Below are positions 15,181 to 32,853 of a stretch of DNA of 64,000 bases, piece after piece. Origin of the DNA: Zanthoxylum bungeanum (taxonomy: Eukaryota; Streptophyta; Magnoliopsida; Sapindales; Rutaceae). Numbering within the stretch: position 1 is the first letter of the stretch; each line of letters begins with the position of its first letter. Position numbers and translations under genes: made by a program. The stretch spans positions 248,001 to 312,000 of the forward strand of contig SKCR01006525.1 in assembly GCA_019454045.1 (NCBI GenBank). Direction: 5' to 3'. A model generated the notes under the pieces. It saw only the letters and a program-made list of their open reading frames with translations, was not told the origin of the DNA and did not search any database.

Positions 15181-17760
15181 TGGGTAGACTCTGGGGCTAC
15201 TCGTCATATCTGTGCGGATAAGCAAAGATGTTTGCCTCGTCATATCTGTGCATGTTCCAGATATTCGGAAGAACTCGGTCTCGGGTTTGTATTTGTTTCT
15301 GACAAGATTGTATTGACCAAAAATGATGTCTATGTAGGAAAATGATACCTCGCTGATGGCCTTTTCAATGACTGTCAATTGTGCTATTAATAAAGCTGAA
15401 ACTTCTGCTTATATTATTGAGTCACAAAATGTATGGCATGAGAGGTTGGGACATGTTAATGACCTTATACCTAAATTTGCATTGATAGCCAACATAAGTG
15501 TGATGCATGTGTTGAAGCAAAAATACATAGAACATCATAGAACGAAGTTCTGAACCCTTGGAACTTGTACACATTGACGTATGTGACATGAATTTTGTGC
15601 AAACAAGAGGCGGTAAAAAATACTTTGTCACTTTTATATCGATGAAAGCACAAGATTCAGTTAAGTGTATTTGCTGAGGAGCATAGCTGAAGCTATTGAG
15701 AGCTTTATACACTGAGAACGAAGTTGCAAATCAACTTGGCAAGGAAATCAAAAGAATCAGGAGTGATAGAAGTGGTGAATACGTTTCATCATTCGGTGAA
15801 TATTGTTCTGTGCACGGAATTATTCACGAAACCATTGCTCCGTATTCTCCTCAACAAATGGGATTGCTGAGTGCAAAGACCGAACGTTGAAGGAAATGAT
15901 GAATGCCATGTTGACTAGTTCTGGTTTACCTCAGAACTTGTGGGGGAAAGCCCTGCTTTCCGCGAACTACGTTCTGAACAAGCTTCCTCACAGAAGATTG
16001 GACAAGACACCATATGAGTTGTGGAAAGGTTATGTACCTTCCTACAAATATCTGAAAATGTGGGGGTGTCTTGCCAATTGCCAAGGTGATGGCTCCTAAA
16101 CCTAAGAAGGTGGAATATGACCCAAAACTGTTGACTGTATATTCTTCGGATATGCTTGCAACAGTAGTGCGTATCGATTCTTGGTACACAAGTATGAGAT
16201 TCCTGACATCAATCTGAATGTGATGATTGAGTCAAGGAATGCAATATTTTTGAAGAGACATTTCCTTGTAAGGAAAGACAAAGAAGAGAGTCTCTCAAAA
16301 AGAGCTGTTGATACTGTCAAGGACAGTGATCATGTTGACCAAGAGTCAGATCCGATTTTCTGACATATTTGTTAGAAAATGAGCCTCGAAGCTATAAAGA
16401 AGCAATGTCTTCTTTGGAGGCACCTCTGTGGAAAGAGGCGATTATCAGTGAGATTGATTCAATCCTACAGAACCATACTTGGGAGTTGGTTGATCTTCCT
16501 CCAGGTTGTAAGCCACTGGGCTACAATTGGAAAGATGAAAATGGATGGATCAATAGATAAGTACAAGGCGAGGTTTGTCATAAAAGATTATAGACAGAAA
16601 GAAGGCCTTGTTTACTTTGACACCTATCCACCAGTGATTCGTATCACATAGTAGAATGCTTATAGCTATAGCAGCTATATTTGGTCTTGAAATACATCAA
16701 AATGATGTAAAGACGTCATTCTTGAATGGTGAATTGGATGAAGAGACTTACATGGAACAACCAGAAGGGTTTAATGTTCCTGGAAAAGAACAGAAGGTGT
16801 GCAAACTTGTAAAATTCTTGTACGGATTAAACAAGCACCTAGACAATGACATGAGAACATTGACAAAGAGATGTTGTCAAGTGGGTTTAAAACCGATGAG
16901 TGTGATAAGTGTATATACACCAAATCAACTCAAAAATGATATGTCATTGTATGTCTCTATGTAGACGATATGCTGATAATTGGTAATAATCATGAGTGAT
17001 TCAGTTTACCAAGAAGTGTTAACCAGCAAATTTGATATGAAAGATTGGGAGTAGCTAACCTAACTCTTCCTCTATCAAAGAATACTGGCTTAAGCATATC
17101 GCAATTAGAGTATTCAAGGATCATCGGAAGTCTGATGTATCTCACGAATTGCACACGAACTGATATCGCTCAAGCTGTGAATAGGCTTAGCAGATATACT
17201 AGCAATCCAGGACATAACCACTGGAAAGCCATAGTAAGTGTTTTGAGGTATAAGAAACTTCAAAATATGGGCTACATTACGAGAGATATCCTGCTGTTCT
17301 AGAGGGATACAGCGATGCTGACTGGATATCTGATAAGTGGATTCCAAATCTACGGTGGATTTGTTTTCACACTTGGTAATGCAGCCGTGTCATGGAAATC
17401 CTCGAGGCAAACATGTATTGCCCGGTCTACTATGAATCAGAGTTCATAGCGTTAGACAAAACAGCGGAAGAAGCAGAATGGCTTAGAAACTTCCTGGAGG
17501 ATATTCCTAGTTGGCCCAAACCGGTGCCAGCGATAAGCATACATTGTGAAAGCCAATCGGCTATTGGGAGAGCCCAAAATACAATGTATAATGGTAAGTC
17601 TCGACACATACGTCGGAGACATAATACCATACGTCAACTGCTCTCAAGTGGCATAATATCGATCGATTATGTTCAGGTCGAAGGAAAACCTAGCGGATCC
17701 ACTAACTAAAGGTTTACCTCGAGAGCAAGTTGAGAAGTCATCGAGGGGAATGGGCTTGAA
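15181..17760 (+). pseudogene. Copia pol remnants (PR-IN-RT-RH), broken
   Basis: Visible in order are a retropepsin DSGAT (about 15187), the GAG-pre-integrase WHERLGH block (about 15430), an integrase core ending with a conserved NLWGKALLSANYVLNKLP block (about 15937-15990), reverse transcriptase blocks (16369-16970, including a YVDD box near 16960) and an RNase H region with a DADW-like block and a final LADPLTKGLP-like block (about 17690-17720). Each is separated from the next by frameshifts or stops, and part of the protease/integrase junction (15220-15400) appears deleted. Confidence 0.8.
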
Positions 17761-18340
17761 GCCTATAATCTAAGAATTGTCACTGTGGAAACCCAACCTA
17801 GTTGACTGGAGATCCCAAGATCTAGGTTCAAAAGGGACAACAGAAACTTTGTGCAATTCAAAACAAGCACTGAAGAGTTTCGTACTCTTTCCCATTCCGA
17901 TAATGACGCTGAGTGCTGTCTGTCATTGGTTAGGATAAGCTAAGGCTTTTAATGATCACTATATTAGGAGATGAGTCCTAATGGGGGTAAAGACAGATTA
18001 CCTCTTCATAGTAGATCACCTATTTCAAGTAAGAAGTGTGGCCGCTTCCATGGGAACCTTTAAAGGCGGGTTACCCTAAAGTGCTTGATGAATCCAGGAC
18101 CGTTGTTCAGGGCCAAAATGAACACAACCGTAGAACGGGAAAATGGTCGAATTAAAGCTGTGTGTTGGCAATTGTCTTGGTTTACACCAACGGCAGAACA
18201 GTTCAAGACTATGGGTCACTGGTTTGCCAAGTAAATCCGATTGTCATTCACTAGGAAAGGTTCAAGGCGAAAGCTACCTATTTCGATGCAGCTTTAGCTC
18301 ACGGTATCTCTCTCACATGCCTGTATGAATATTTGAAGAA

Positions 18341-18350
18341 TTGTGGGGGA
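18341..18350 (+). promoter_or_regulatory. Copia polypurine tract
   Basis: TTGTGGGGGA lies directly before the 3' LTR, the position from which plus-strand DNA synthesis is primed in LTR elements. Confidence 0.75.
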
Positions 18351-18351
18351 T

Positions 18352-18890
18352 TGTTGTAAATTCCTCAAAATTCATTAAATATGAGATGTATATGGATATG
18401 TATATTATTGGAATTCCCTAGGGGTGTATGGGAGGTTGCAATCCTTGGAGGGTTGCAACCCACCCCAAGGGGTGCCCTATTGGCACCCCTCCATGCCTTA
18501 TATAAGAAGGCTTTAATCCAATATTAAAAAAAAAAAAGACATATACAGAAATACACCAACTTTAAAGGCATTTATGTTTTCCTTGTTTTGAGAGAGATTC
18601 ACCATTGATTCCAAGTTCATACACTTGTTAAGGAGTGCTATTGAACAAGAAGATTCCAAGTAATCCTGGGAGAACGTTGGCAAAACGAATCCGTAAAGCA
18701 CCCGTGACGGAGCCAATAAGTTCTTAAGGACAGAGATCATCTCGACTTGGACAATTCTGTGATCTCCATTTTCTGGTTTGTTTTAATGGTTTTCTGGTTT
18801 TAGGGTTGCATGCATCTAGATCTACTTTTGTTGTTTTGATCTGTTTGATTGCAAGTTATATTACTGTTTGATGACAAATATTTTACAACA
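18352..18890 (+). repeat. Copia 3' LTR
   Basis: 539 bp, TGTTG...CAACA, nearly identical to the 5' LTR and followed by the target duplication AAAAT. The TATA-like box and the 15-nt complement of the primer-binding site (18714-18728) are both conserved. Confidence 0.93.
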
Positions 18891-18895
18891 AAAAT

Positions 18896-20094
18896 ATTCT
18901 CCTGTTGGTTACGGAAAACACATAATACATAAATTGTTTTACTTGTTAGGTTTTATCCTAATGTAGCTTGAGTCTCAAGATATCATAAGTTCGTAATCAG
19001 GCTTTTATGATCGATGTAAATATATCATTGTGATATTTATTAACGAATGAATTTCATTTTCAAAAAAATACTGGTATCAAAAAATTTCAAAGTCTTCCCA
19101 AAATATTGGAATGTAATGAGCGGGAGGCGGTCATTTTCTCAATATTAATTATTAAAATAGAAAATCAGAAGCACGTGGTGGTGGCCATCTGCCCATCTAC
19201 ACAAACAGTGATAATATTTTGTATAAACTACAAATGCGTTGCGTTTAATCAATTCTAGTTTCTATTCTAGTACGCACCGTCCGGTCCCCACTTCGATCCA
19301 CCCGACCAACACAATACGACACCATGCCATTGTCATATGGTTTTTGTTCTTTGCAGTCCTTCAACTCCTTTCATTTGACAACACCTTGATATTGATTGAT
19401 GAAGATACCTAATGGTCAATGCAATCATGCATGCATTGTTTATGCTTTGAGATGCGTGGGCTCTGGGTCTATTGCCTCGCACCCACGATGGTATTATTCT
19501 TATAAGAATCCTCTCATATTGAAAGGTATAATTAAATTATATTATAAGAATATATATGATTTCTAATGTTAAAGTTTAAATCTTTAATTTTACATAAAAA
19601 GAGAAGACTTTATATTGAAACAAAATCGTGTAAATAAATATAGACATTCTTCATGTACGGGACAAAATGACATTTTCAACTAAAAAAGAAAATAATTAAT
19701 AAATGATTAAATAAATAACTTGCTATCAATACTTCTGTAATTTCTCTCACTTATATATCAATTGATGGTAGATTCATGTAATTTGAGGAAATGTATAGTG
19801 TAAAACCGTTCACCAAACAGCCAAACCCTAACCACAAAGGAGGCACTCGCACCATCCGACTTGTCGGTAGGGCCAGGAAAATCCAAAAACAAAGAAAAAG
19901 CCCAGTCTGGTCTAACGTGGCTTTCGAGGAGTCGCTGAACTGTCTCGCTGAGCTTTTCTCAGCTCAGCTCCACTAAACGACAACGACAAGCTACGCCTAC
20001 GGTGTTAACACAGTCACACGTGGAAATATATGATACGCTGATAAGGAAACAATTGTATAACTGGTCGTATTTTATAAAACACCAAATATATATT
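18896..20094. other. Intergenic; right half of Copia host sequence, then AT-rich DNA
   Basis: 18896-19060 continues the sequence interrupted at 12821 and ends in a TGAATTTCATTTTC / A-run typical of a polyadenylated insert. Beyond that I see no gene. A 61-codon plus-strand ORF at 19791-19976 has no recognisable motif. Confidence 0.4.
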
Positions 20095-20660
20095 TTAGGG
20101 GTGATCATGGTTTCGGGTCAAACCGCGAACCGTATCGAACCGCACCGAACGAAACAGAACCGCGCGGTTTGAAAAAATATTAAAAATGATTTCGAACCGC
20201 ACCGAACCGAACCGAACCGAACCGAACCGAACCGCAAATTTCGGGTTGGTGCACGTTTTTAACCCAAGTCACACCGCGAACCGCTCAAACCGTAAATTTT
20301 GACTTGAATCGCGACCCGAACCGCCTAAACCGCCGACCCGCATTCAAATTAGATATTATTTTATATTTTTCTTATTCTTTAATCATAAAATTTAAAATAT
20401 TCAATGAGTGTACGACAATATGTAATATATAAATGAAATTATGTATTTTTTCTCTTCAATTATAATGTGAAAACTATAAAATTTTATTTAAAAAATTTAT
20501 AATCTAAACCGCCCACCCGAACTGCCCAAACCGCTAAACCGTCAACCCGAACCGCCACGATTTTTCTTATCAAATTTGCGATTTCGGTTTCAAAATTTTC
20601 AAATCTCCAACCCGTACGATTTGAAATAAAAAACGAAAAAATCGACTCGAACTGCACCGC
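20095..20660. repeat. ACCGAA-rich repeat element
   Basis: It begins TTTAGGGGTGATCATGG, like hAT-type MITE ends, followed by perfect short tandem ACCGA units (20204-20232) and then an AT-rich centre. A second block of ACCCGAACCGCC motifs lies towards the right end (20511-20665). A clean right terminus and a duplication were not found. It lies about 330 bp upstream of the GAPCP start codon. Confidence 0.45.
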
Positions 20661-20986
20661 GAATATCCTTAATATATTTTTGAGTTTGGTAAAACTCACG
20701 AGGAGAAAAGCAAAAGAGAAGCGGAAGTTGGTGAGGTAGTAAGTTGACATGAGAAGCTCCGCCTAATTTCAGCTTTCAAAAAAGCACGCACAGGCACAGC
20801 AAATATATAAAATAAACACAAATAATTTGCATTTTTGAAAAAACCGCATAAAATTTCATTTCGTTCGGCCTGTGCTTTGCGTGCGCCTCCTCTCAAAACT
20901 CAAACCCCAGCATTTCGCTCCTCTTTTGTTAGGGTTTTTGCGCAGAGAGAGAGAGAGAGAGAGAGAGCACAGTGTCCGTTCAACAA
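20661..20986 (+). promoter_or_regulatory. GAPCP promoter/5' UTR with GA repeat
   Basis: A (GA)n tract at about 20944-20967 lies 20 bp before the GAPCP ATG. Pyrimidine/GA tracts of this kind are common in plant leaders. No clear TATA box was identified. Confidence 0.4.
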
Positions 20987-25362
<4,376 letters not shown>

Positions 25363-26683
25363 ACAGTGAAGATGTTTTGCTGGTGCTGGAATTTTAATGC
25401 CTGCCTTTTGAGTTAGATTGAAAGATTAGTTATAAATTTGATAGCGATTCAGTTTTTTTAGTTGGGAGTGATTTTCATCTCAGTATGAACTTTGGACATC
25501 TCTTTTGATGCAGCTTCAAAAATAATGGAATGTTATGAGCTCATTCCAAGATTACAAATCTGTGTACGGAATTTGGGCATTCTTGTTATGTACTAATGAA
25601 CTTCATTTTTCTTCTGATTGATGCTTTAGATGCAAACATCCTCAACTCTATGATTATTAATTGCTTTGTTAGCATCAAATTCATTAAAGTGAATGTATAT
25701 GGATCCCAATGTAGAAGCATTGCCTATCAGTTCATATTATTAAAGTGAAAAATCCCAAAGTTGCTTTCACATAAGCCAATTCTTCATCTTCAGATGGAAG
25801 ACAGACTGCCTCCGGAGGACACGACTCTGAAGGTGGAGGCCACCAAACATGAATCATCTCTATCTCTGAATGCTAGGCTCCATGCCTCCATTTATTCTCC
25901 ATGGGGAAATCCTGGAAGCTATAACTTTCCCTTCACAACAAGGCCCTGGAAGCTTCCCTCTTTCAGGGTCTTGGAAGGTTTTTTTAAGTTGCTTGAGAAG
26001 GAAGCAACATCCAGGGCATAATCTTGTGGCGGATCAGGGTGTGCCACCGCTGTATGCCGAAGGAGAACCGCTGCAAGGCTCGACACTCGTGCATATAGGC
26101 ACGTACTCAGCTCGGACGTTGAAACCTTCTCACATTCCTGAGTGAGGAAGCACAGTCCCTTGAAACCTTTGCTACGTGATTTACACATCCTCGCATGAAT
26201 TGGCACCCTCTCCCTTGGAGTAACAAATTTAAATTTATATAATTTGATACTTGAAAGAAATGAAGAGGATTAAGAGCAAGAATATGGAGACAAAAGGAAT
26301 TTGTCCCTGTGCTTGGATATGTTTTTGATTAACATGTTGCTAGTAAGTATTTGATTAAGCATTTGATGGACTCAGAATTAGCCATTGTTTATAGCTGAGC
26401 TCTAAAGTCATTTGAAGCTTAGTCATTTGAATCTTTGTAAGCTTACAAAGATTTATATTCATTTTAACAATAATTACTTTATACTAAATATAGACTGCAA
26501 TTATTCCTGACATTTCGACTTCATTGTCAATTAGAAAAATAATGTCACGAACAAAGAAGTGCTTTGGGGAGAGTAATGATTTTCCGAAACAAACAAACGT
26601 CATTGACCAGGCAGTACAACTACAATCACATTACATCAAGATGATATCACTTTGCAGCACAATTAACCCGCAGCCCTGGTTCA
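25363..26683. other. GAPCP 3' UTR and unassigned ORF-bearing stretch
   Basis: Nothing firm follows the GAPCP 3' UTR. At 25761-26145 two overlapping plus-strand ORFs (86 and 91 codons) and one antisense ORF occur in sequence of higher GC than its surroundings. I recognise none. It could be a gene fragment or a repeat. The rest is AT-rich. Confidence 0.4.
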
Positions 26684-29600
26684 TCATCCCTTTTGAACGA
26701 TGCCATTCTCGGTCAAGTATTCGACGAATTCATCAATAAGATAGGGCCAAGCACCTTCCGCATCGTAGTTTGATAGCATAGAGTCCACCGTCTGCATAAA
26801 ATAATGAAAAGTAATTAGTGACATTGTGATTAGCATCAATCGTATCATACTACATCAAATGTCACAAAAGTACTCCATTTGCTTTCAACATGAATCCAAT
26901 TAAACAACTTTCCTACTGTACATTCTTCATTGCACACATATGCCTCAAAGTCTAAGTCTAACGCTAGCCCTGCCAACTCATTTGGTCGAGCAGTAAAATA
27001 GGATGAAAAATGACAATATAAATAGTATCCTACACAACATTGTCCAATGATTTTCAGCTTTAGCGATACTGATGTATTCAGAGATGCATTTGCAAGCAGT
27101 TTATGATTGCAAGACAATATCAGGGAAGAACAAATGCAATTTTTCTATAGGAAAATACTCGAGATAAAAGCTAAGGTTATCAGGTCCTGCTGAATAGAAC
27201 AACTAGGAAAAAAAGGATAAGATTTCCAAATTCTACTATGGTCTATGCATGAAAACATACAGAAAGACGGCATGGCCTTTTTTATTATTTCCCCTTTTAG
27301 CGGTGAAATATGTTCCATATTTACTATGAATTATGTAAATTCCATCTCGTTATGGTTGAGTGAAAGTGCTGAGACAGAAGCGGTTGAAAGAAGCATATTT
27401 AAATTGCTACAGGCATATAACTTAAAACTACATCTTACCCTTGCAAACTCCAGTAGCTGAGACCATGTGTCCCTTGAGATTGCTTTATTATGCTTAGCCT
27501 GTTGAGTAGCAACGAAACAGAGAACACATATAAAAGGAAATACATAAAATAACAAAATTCCTATTAAAAAAATGTAAAAGAACACTAAGAAGATAGAATC
27601 ATAAGCTACCTGTAAGAATGAGCACCAGTGATCAACTAATGGCCATTGCTTCTCAGCAAATAATAATTGCCACATTCCAATTGCAGTATCCAATGCTAGA
27701 GATTTCTGACCCTGAAATTTTTATTTTTATTTTTTAAGAAGAACAGGTTATGTAAATTGTAAAGAACCAAAACGTAATTGAATGGTATATTGTCTTCTAT
27801 AATTATATAGGCAACATTGCTTTAATTGTTAAGATGCAGATACTTCATAATAAACGTGTAGACTGTAGCAAAGCTATCACCGAGTAAATTGCATTTCAAA
27901 TCGAGCATATACAGGGCCTTAAAAGCCCTTGTCATTAAGTCCAAAAATAAAATTCATTACTGTCACGAATCATGTAAACATCCAATCATAATGAGAATAG
28001 AGCAAGGAAAGAGTAAGAGCCACTATCACAGGATCACATCACGGAAAGAAAATTTTCTATATGTAGTGTTTTAGATAATTGCAGCAGACCAGTTACGCAA
28101 ACCATTATAACCGGCCAAGTTCTTTCTTAAGTTTCAGGAGATAGTGTCTTAAAAGACCAAGTATAACAAACCTTACAGCCCCTGCCACTTATATACTATA
28201 CTAGAATACAGAATACCGATGACAGAATAAATGATTAATATAACTTTTCAATATGATAGATTAACATTCAGAAGGTCAAACACAATTACCTTTTCTTTTG
28301 CCCAGGCAAATGCAAAGTTGTATATCTCACGGAATTTTTCTGGATAATCACAAGAAAATATTATTTCAGCAACAAGAACACGCAAGTACATCTTTCTACA
28401 ACCAAAATGGAAAAGGAGGGGAAGTTCAAATATCTATTTGGAAACATCTCAATTTTTCCCACACGATATCAATATGGAATTGATTGCCATAAAATCAACC
28501 CACTTCAAAATATAATCAATGTTTGAGTAGATACCAAAAATTATGCACCAGAGCACATACGTTCATCTTTCAACTCAGACCGCATGAATGGTATCCTTTC
28601 ACGAAATTTATCCAGAGAATCTATCCTGCCACCAAAATATATAAGCCTTCAACAAATTTGCATCATGGTGCACCTGAACTGACAATTTGTTAACAACCAG
28701 AAAGAACATAAAAAGGTTACCCTAGTGATTGTAATCCACCAATGAACTCCTGCTTTGAGAATTCACACATTGTAGCAGCCTTCATGTGCCATGAAACAAC
28801 TAACTGAAACAACAACAATAACCCATGTTAGTAAAATTGAGCCAAGTCATCATCTCATCTGCTTGACAATTCATCAAGCTAACAATTCAGAAACAAAAAT
28901 TCAGAGGACAATTCATCAATTGTAACTTTTTACAGATTACATCATTGAAGCTTAGAATCAGATTTCAAATCTCGGATTACAAATGATATTTCTCCCGAAA
29001 GTTTCACAAGGAAAAAAAAAGTATGCATGTCTTGCAAAGCAAACAATGCAGTAAAATTCTATGTACATACCATGACTATATCTTGCGGGTCCACCTGCAG
29101 AAAAATAAAGATTCAAATGTCATGCAAACTGTGAAAAAATAAATTATTTTAGCCACCATTAACATAATTTGAAAAGATACCAAGAAATAATAGTAGTACC
29201 TAACTCATAGTACACAAATCTCAAAACCAAGACAATCAAAAAAAAAAAAAAAAAAAAAAAAAAACTGACAACCAAAATAGCTACCTGAATGTCATTGCAA
29301 AGGAGAGTGATACCATCAACTAGAATCATATCAACATATTGATCTGCAGGAACATTTTATGATCAAAATTTCTTAGTATACTGTAATTCCATGAGCATTT
29401 GACATGCAACAAATTAAACCACCAAACATGCTTCATCAACTTGGACGTTAATTTCTAGATGTAATAATAGTATAATACTAAGTTTGTGGTAAATCTTTAA
29501 ACAATACAAAAGACGCATGAAGTGCATGTTCACTCACAAAAATGATCCCCTGCCACCATTGGTCCATATATCACATGAAAAACCATGCATCATGTGGAAC

Positions 29601-30765
29601 TTATATGGTTAAAGTGCAAAGAGATACAAGCAAACAGTATAGTCCAATAAACATGCAGTTGAGTGCAAAATAAAGGAATAAAAAGCTAGTTTAAAATAAA
29701 GTTTGCCTTTATATCTGTTATAAAGCTCCTCCAAATGTCTAGTATCAGTAAGTGATTTTGATTGGGGTTGCCTGTAGAATACATCAAATGCTCCTTCAAG
29801 ATGCCAATCGCTAGCCTTCAAAGCCTGAAGAGCAGCTTTTTCACTGCATTAAGAATTTTTATTTAAATAAAAATCAAATCAATAAAAAGAAAATGTAAAA
29901 ACGCACAAACCAAAATCATACTGCCTCGATTAATCTAAGAAAAGCATATTCACTCTATAAGAACATCTAAAAAAATCCACTTAAATTCCCTTATTATAGG
30001 AAGGGAAGAAAAAACAAAAGCAGGTGGAGGTCATTTTTATATCGCAGTTTAATAAAAATTTCCACCTCGTCCTTCAGAGTTTTAAAAGAACTATAGTTGA
30101 TAGTTGATTCATTAACATATAAACCCAATTAATTAGGGTTCAAGTACAAAATCAAAAATGAAACTTATCTATTGAGAGCCTACAATTTGAAATGCTTCTA
30201 ACAACAGTCTCTCTCTCTTTTCGCATCCCATTTCCAAACCAGCAAGCGAAAAACTATAATTCTCCCCAGATTTCCTCCTTTCTCACCCACCACCGCAAAA
30301 TAAATAAATAAACTAATAAAATATAATAAATTTCAGCCCAAACATGCTCAAAATTTTCTAATAACCTAGTACTTACTCGGGTGCCGAAAGACATTTATTT
30401 TCTACAATCATTCAAATATCATCTCCCATAAAAATTAAAGAGAATCCAGAAAATCACATCACATGATAATCGGATACGAAGATACCTTGCCCCAGTTATG
30501 GAGACAAATTGCTGCAGTTTATCCCGGTTGCTTCTACTCAACTTATGCTAAAAAAAAAAGAAGATAATATATATTACTATACAAATACAAACTAAGCAAT
30601 ATATTCAAAGATACACAAATAAATTTAAAACCCAGATACAATAACCCATATTAAACTTGATCAATTCACAAAGAAGGAAGAAGAAAGCACTTTTTTTGCA
30701 GCAAAATATACAGAAAACAAAGGCTTAAATCTGAACGAATTTAAAGTGAAATTGACACTGACCAT
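26684..30765 (-). CDS. DCN1-like protein (cullin neddylation E3 co-factor)
   Basis: Eleven exons on the minus strand: 30765-30763 (ATG alone), 30547-30486, 29843-29707, 29343-29285, 29094-29071, 28803-28721, 28625-28561, 28339-28290, 27711-27610, 27498-27439 and 26791-26684 (753 nt, 250 aa). DCN1 proteins bind cullins and the E2 for Nedd8/RUB and stimulate cullin neddylation, activating SCF-type ubiquitin ligases. Seen here are an N-terminal UBA-like helix set (KLQQFVSITGAS...ALKASDWHLEGAFDVFY) and the PONY domain with LALDTAIGMWQLLF, WPLVDHWCSFL and the C-terminal NYDAEGAWPYLIDEFVEYL. Length equals the plant family norm. The third intron uses a GC donor (GC at 29706-29705); all others are GT-AG. 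It faces away from the MTP genes and is convergent with GAPCP. Confidence 0.96.
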
Positions 30766-32853
30766 CTTGGGAGCTTGTGAATTTGATCTTTGGGTTTGTG
30801 TTGATGAATGAGAGAGCTTTCGAGAGAGGAACTCTGGGGCTTCTTCGGCTTTGGCTCTCTGAAAAAAAAAAACAATTTTTTTTTTTAATTTTTAATTTTT
30901 ATTTGCATTTTGACTCTGGTTTGTTTTTTCTGTTTTATACTTGAACGTGTTAGAAAAACGAAAAAAATTACTACTGATGAGTTTTTGTTTTTGTTTTGTT
31001 TTTTTAATTATCCGTATATCCAGATCAGCTTAATTTAAACAGAAATAGTCCAGGGGACCACCACAGTTCCTCTCTTCTCGATAATCCATACATCCCTTTC
31101 CCGTATGGACAACTAACTCTCGAGCACAGGTTTAGGTTCGGCCTCGATGGGAAAAATGGAGCACCTAGTAATGTATCTTCATATACCAAGAACTATGAGA
31201 TCGTCCCTTTCATTTCATTTTGAGGTGACGGAGGGTTCGTACCATTCGAGCCTTAATAATTTATAAAATACATACGTTTGAGATTGTGAAAAAGATGATA
31301 AATTCTAAGAAATCTTTGAATTCTTATTACTTATCTTCGAAAGTGATTTTTTGACGGTCAAAATAAAGTGAATTCTATTTTGATTTGTTTTATTAATTAT
31401 TTGCGGATTTTCTTCATTATTGTAGATGTTTTTCCCAGAGAAGCAAGAGGAGGAATCCGCCCGAGGAAGGACTCGTGTCTGATTAACTAGTTGGTGAGGT
31501 AATAGCTTACCAAGATTTAAAGAAAGAGGCATTAAATTTGATGCACTCTCATCTCATGTGTGATTCTCATTTTTATATTAAATATTAATTATTTAACTGT
31601 CGAAACAAATAAATGATGTAAAGAAATAGAGGGTTGTATGGTGTTTTTTTTTTTTAATATTAGGGAATTTTATGTTAATTTATGAGGTTTAACAGTTCTT
31701 TTCCTTGTTTTATATTCAAATTTGAGTGAATCTACATTATAAAAGGCTTAATAAAATTGAAGAGGGTGATGATTGTCTAAAATTATCACATTAAATTTAT
31801 TTTCTCAAAAGTAGCACATGAATTTGTCATTTACTTTCTATTAATTTTCTTCTTAAAAGTTCTCACTCTCTTCCTAAATGGATGAAACAACAGTCACAGC
31901 CCAAAAAAAAAAAAAATATATTATATATTTTTTTGTTTTGTTTTCATTTGGCAATTTGACAATATTATTGCTAATACTCATCTAACCAAAATATAAAATA
32001 AATCCCATGTGTACTGTTATGATCCAATGTTTTATAAGGCCATAAACTTCTTTTCTTTACAAGTCTATTTTTAAAGATGAGTTCTACATATGTATTTATA
32101 ACAACTGATATCAAATCCACTATTATGCCTCCCGATTGTAATCGTGTAGCGGAAGGGCTGAAGATGATATTGCAGTGTTCGATCAAGACTATGAGAACTA
32201 GTGCAAGAGTTAGCATTTGTAGGTCCTGAGACATAGCGTGGTGAAATATTATAGTCCAGATCATGAGCCCCCTTTTCTTACAACTTAGATTTTAAGGATA
32301 AATTTTACATATGAGTTTGTAACATGCACTTTGACAATCAAAGACAATATAATATAAAATTACCAATGAAGAAGAAAAGAAAATTAGTAAAATTTGAAAG
32401 ATTCAAGATCACATATCCATTTGAGGACTTTTCCTGTTGTATCTGTGTGGCAGAATCAGAAAAACTTCCCAGAAACTTAACTGGGATTCTTTCCACACTT
32501 AGAAAAAGGAAAAAGTTCAACACATAAAGTCAGCTTCAATGAGGCATGAAAATGTTATCACTTTGTAACCACTCCAACTCTTCACAAAATTTAATATAAA
32601 AATTGATTAAAAAACAAAGGATCAAAAGAAGTATAATTTGGGTGGCAGAATCTGCTGTCATTAAAAACCATCATTCTTCACGCTTTGTTTATAGAATTAG
32701 CTCATAGCCAATTGTCTTTTGATCTCTAAAATGGAGCAGGTACATTTCATTGTCATGTCTATTTGTTTATTTGTTTCAAGTTTTCATTATATAAGGAATG
32801 GCAACTCTTGCTTCTGTGCCAAGAAACTACTGCTTGTGTTGTGTTTGACAAAA
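30766..32853. other. Intergenic between divergent DCN1-like and MTP genes
   Basis: It contains the DCN1-like 5' UTR (to about 30840) and the MTP leader. A region at about 31990-32300 has repeat-like character (TAATCGTGTAGCGGAAGGGC and two similar TCTATTTTTAAA/TTACATATG stretches), but no termini were resolved. An in-frame ATG at 32719 precedes the chosen MTP start; I treat it as leader. Confidence 0.45.

Larger units (their letters stand above)
12822..18890 (+). mobile_element. Ty1/Copia LTR retrotransposon with decayed coding region
   Basis: The element spans 6,069 bp, is bounded by near-identical LTRs beginning TGTTG and ending CAACA, and is flanked by a 5-bp duplication AAAAT (12817-12821 and 18891-18895). 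Order inside: leader with GTTCGAACG repeats, gag with zinc knuckle, protease (DSGAT, about 15187-15201), GAG-pre-integrase (VWHERLGHV, about 15430), integrase core, reverse transcriptase (LYVDD, about 16957), RNase H, polypurine tract. The integrase-before-RT order identifies Copia. Stops and frameshifts interrupt every domain: there is a TAG near 14688, a TGA at 15178-15180, and frame changes near 14415, 15850, 16080, 16560, 16960 and 17400. The copy cannot encode its own proteins. Confidence 0.93.

Noticed and set aside
20095..20660. ACCGAA tandem units as a telomeric or centromeric satellite
   Set aside because: The tandem part is only about 30 bp and sits inside an element with inverted ends; similar elements recur elsewhere in the window.
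25919..26206. Antisense 95-codon ORF beside GAPCP
   Set aside because: No motif, no splice context and overlapping ORFs on the other strand; not supported as a gene.
32719..32853. Earlier in-frame ATG for MTP copy A
   Set aside because: It would add a hydrophobic Cys-rich segment unlike the soluble acidic N-termini of the family; kept as leader. The same reasoning applies to 42907 for copy B.
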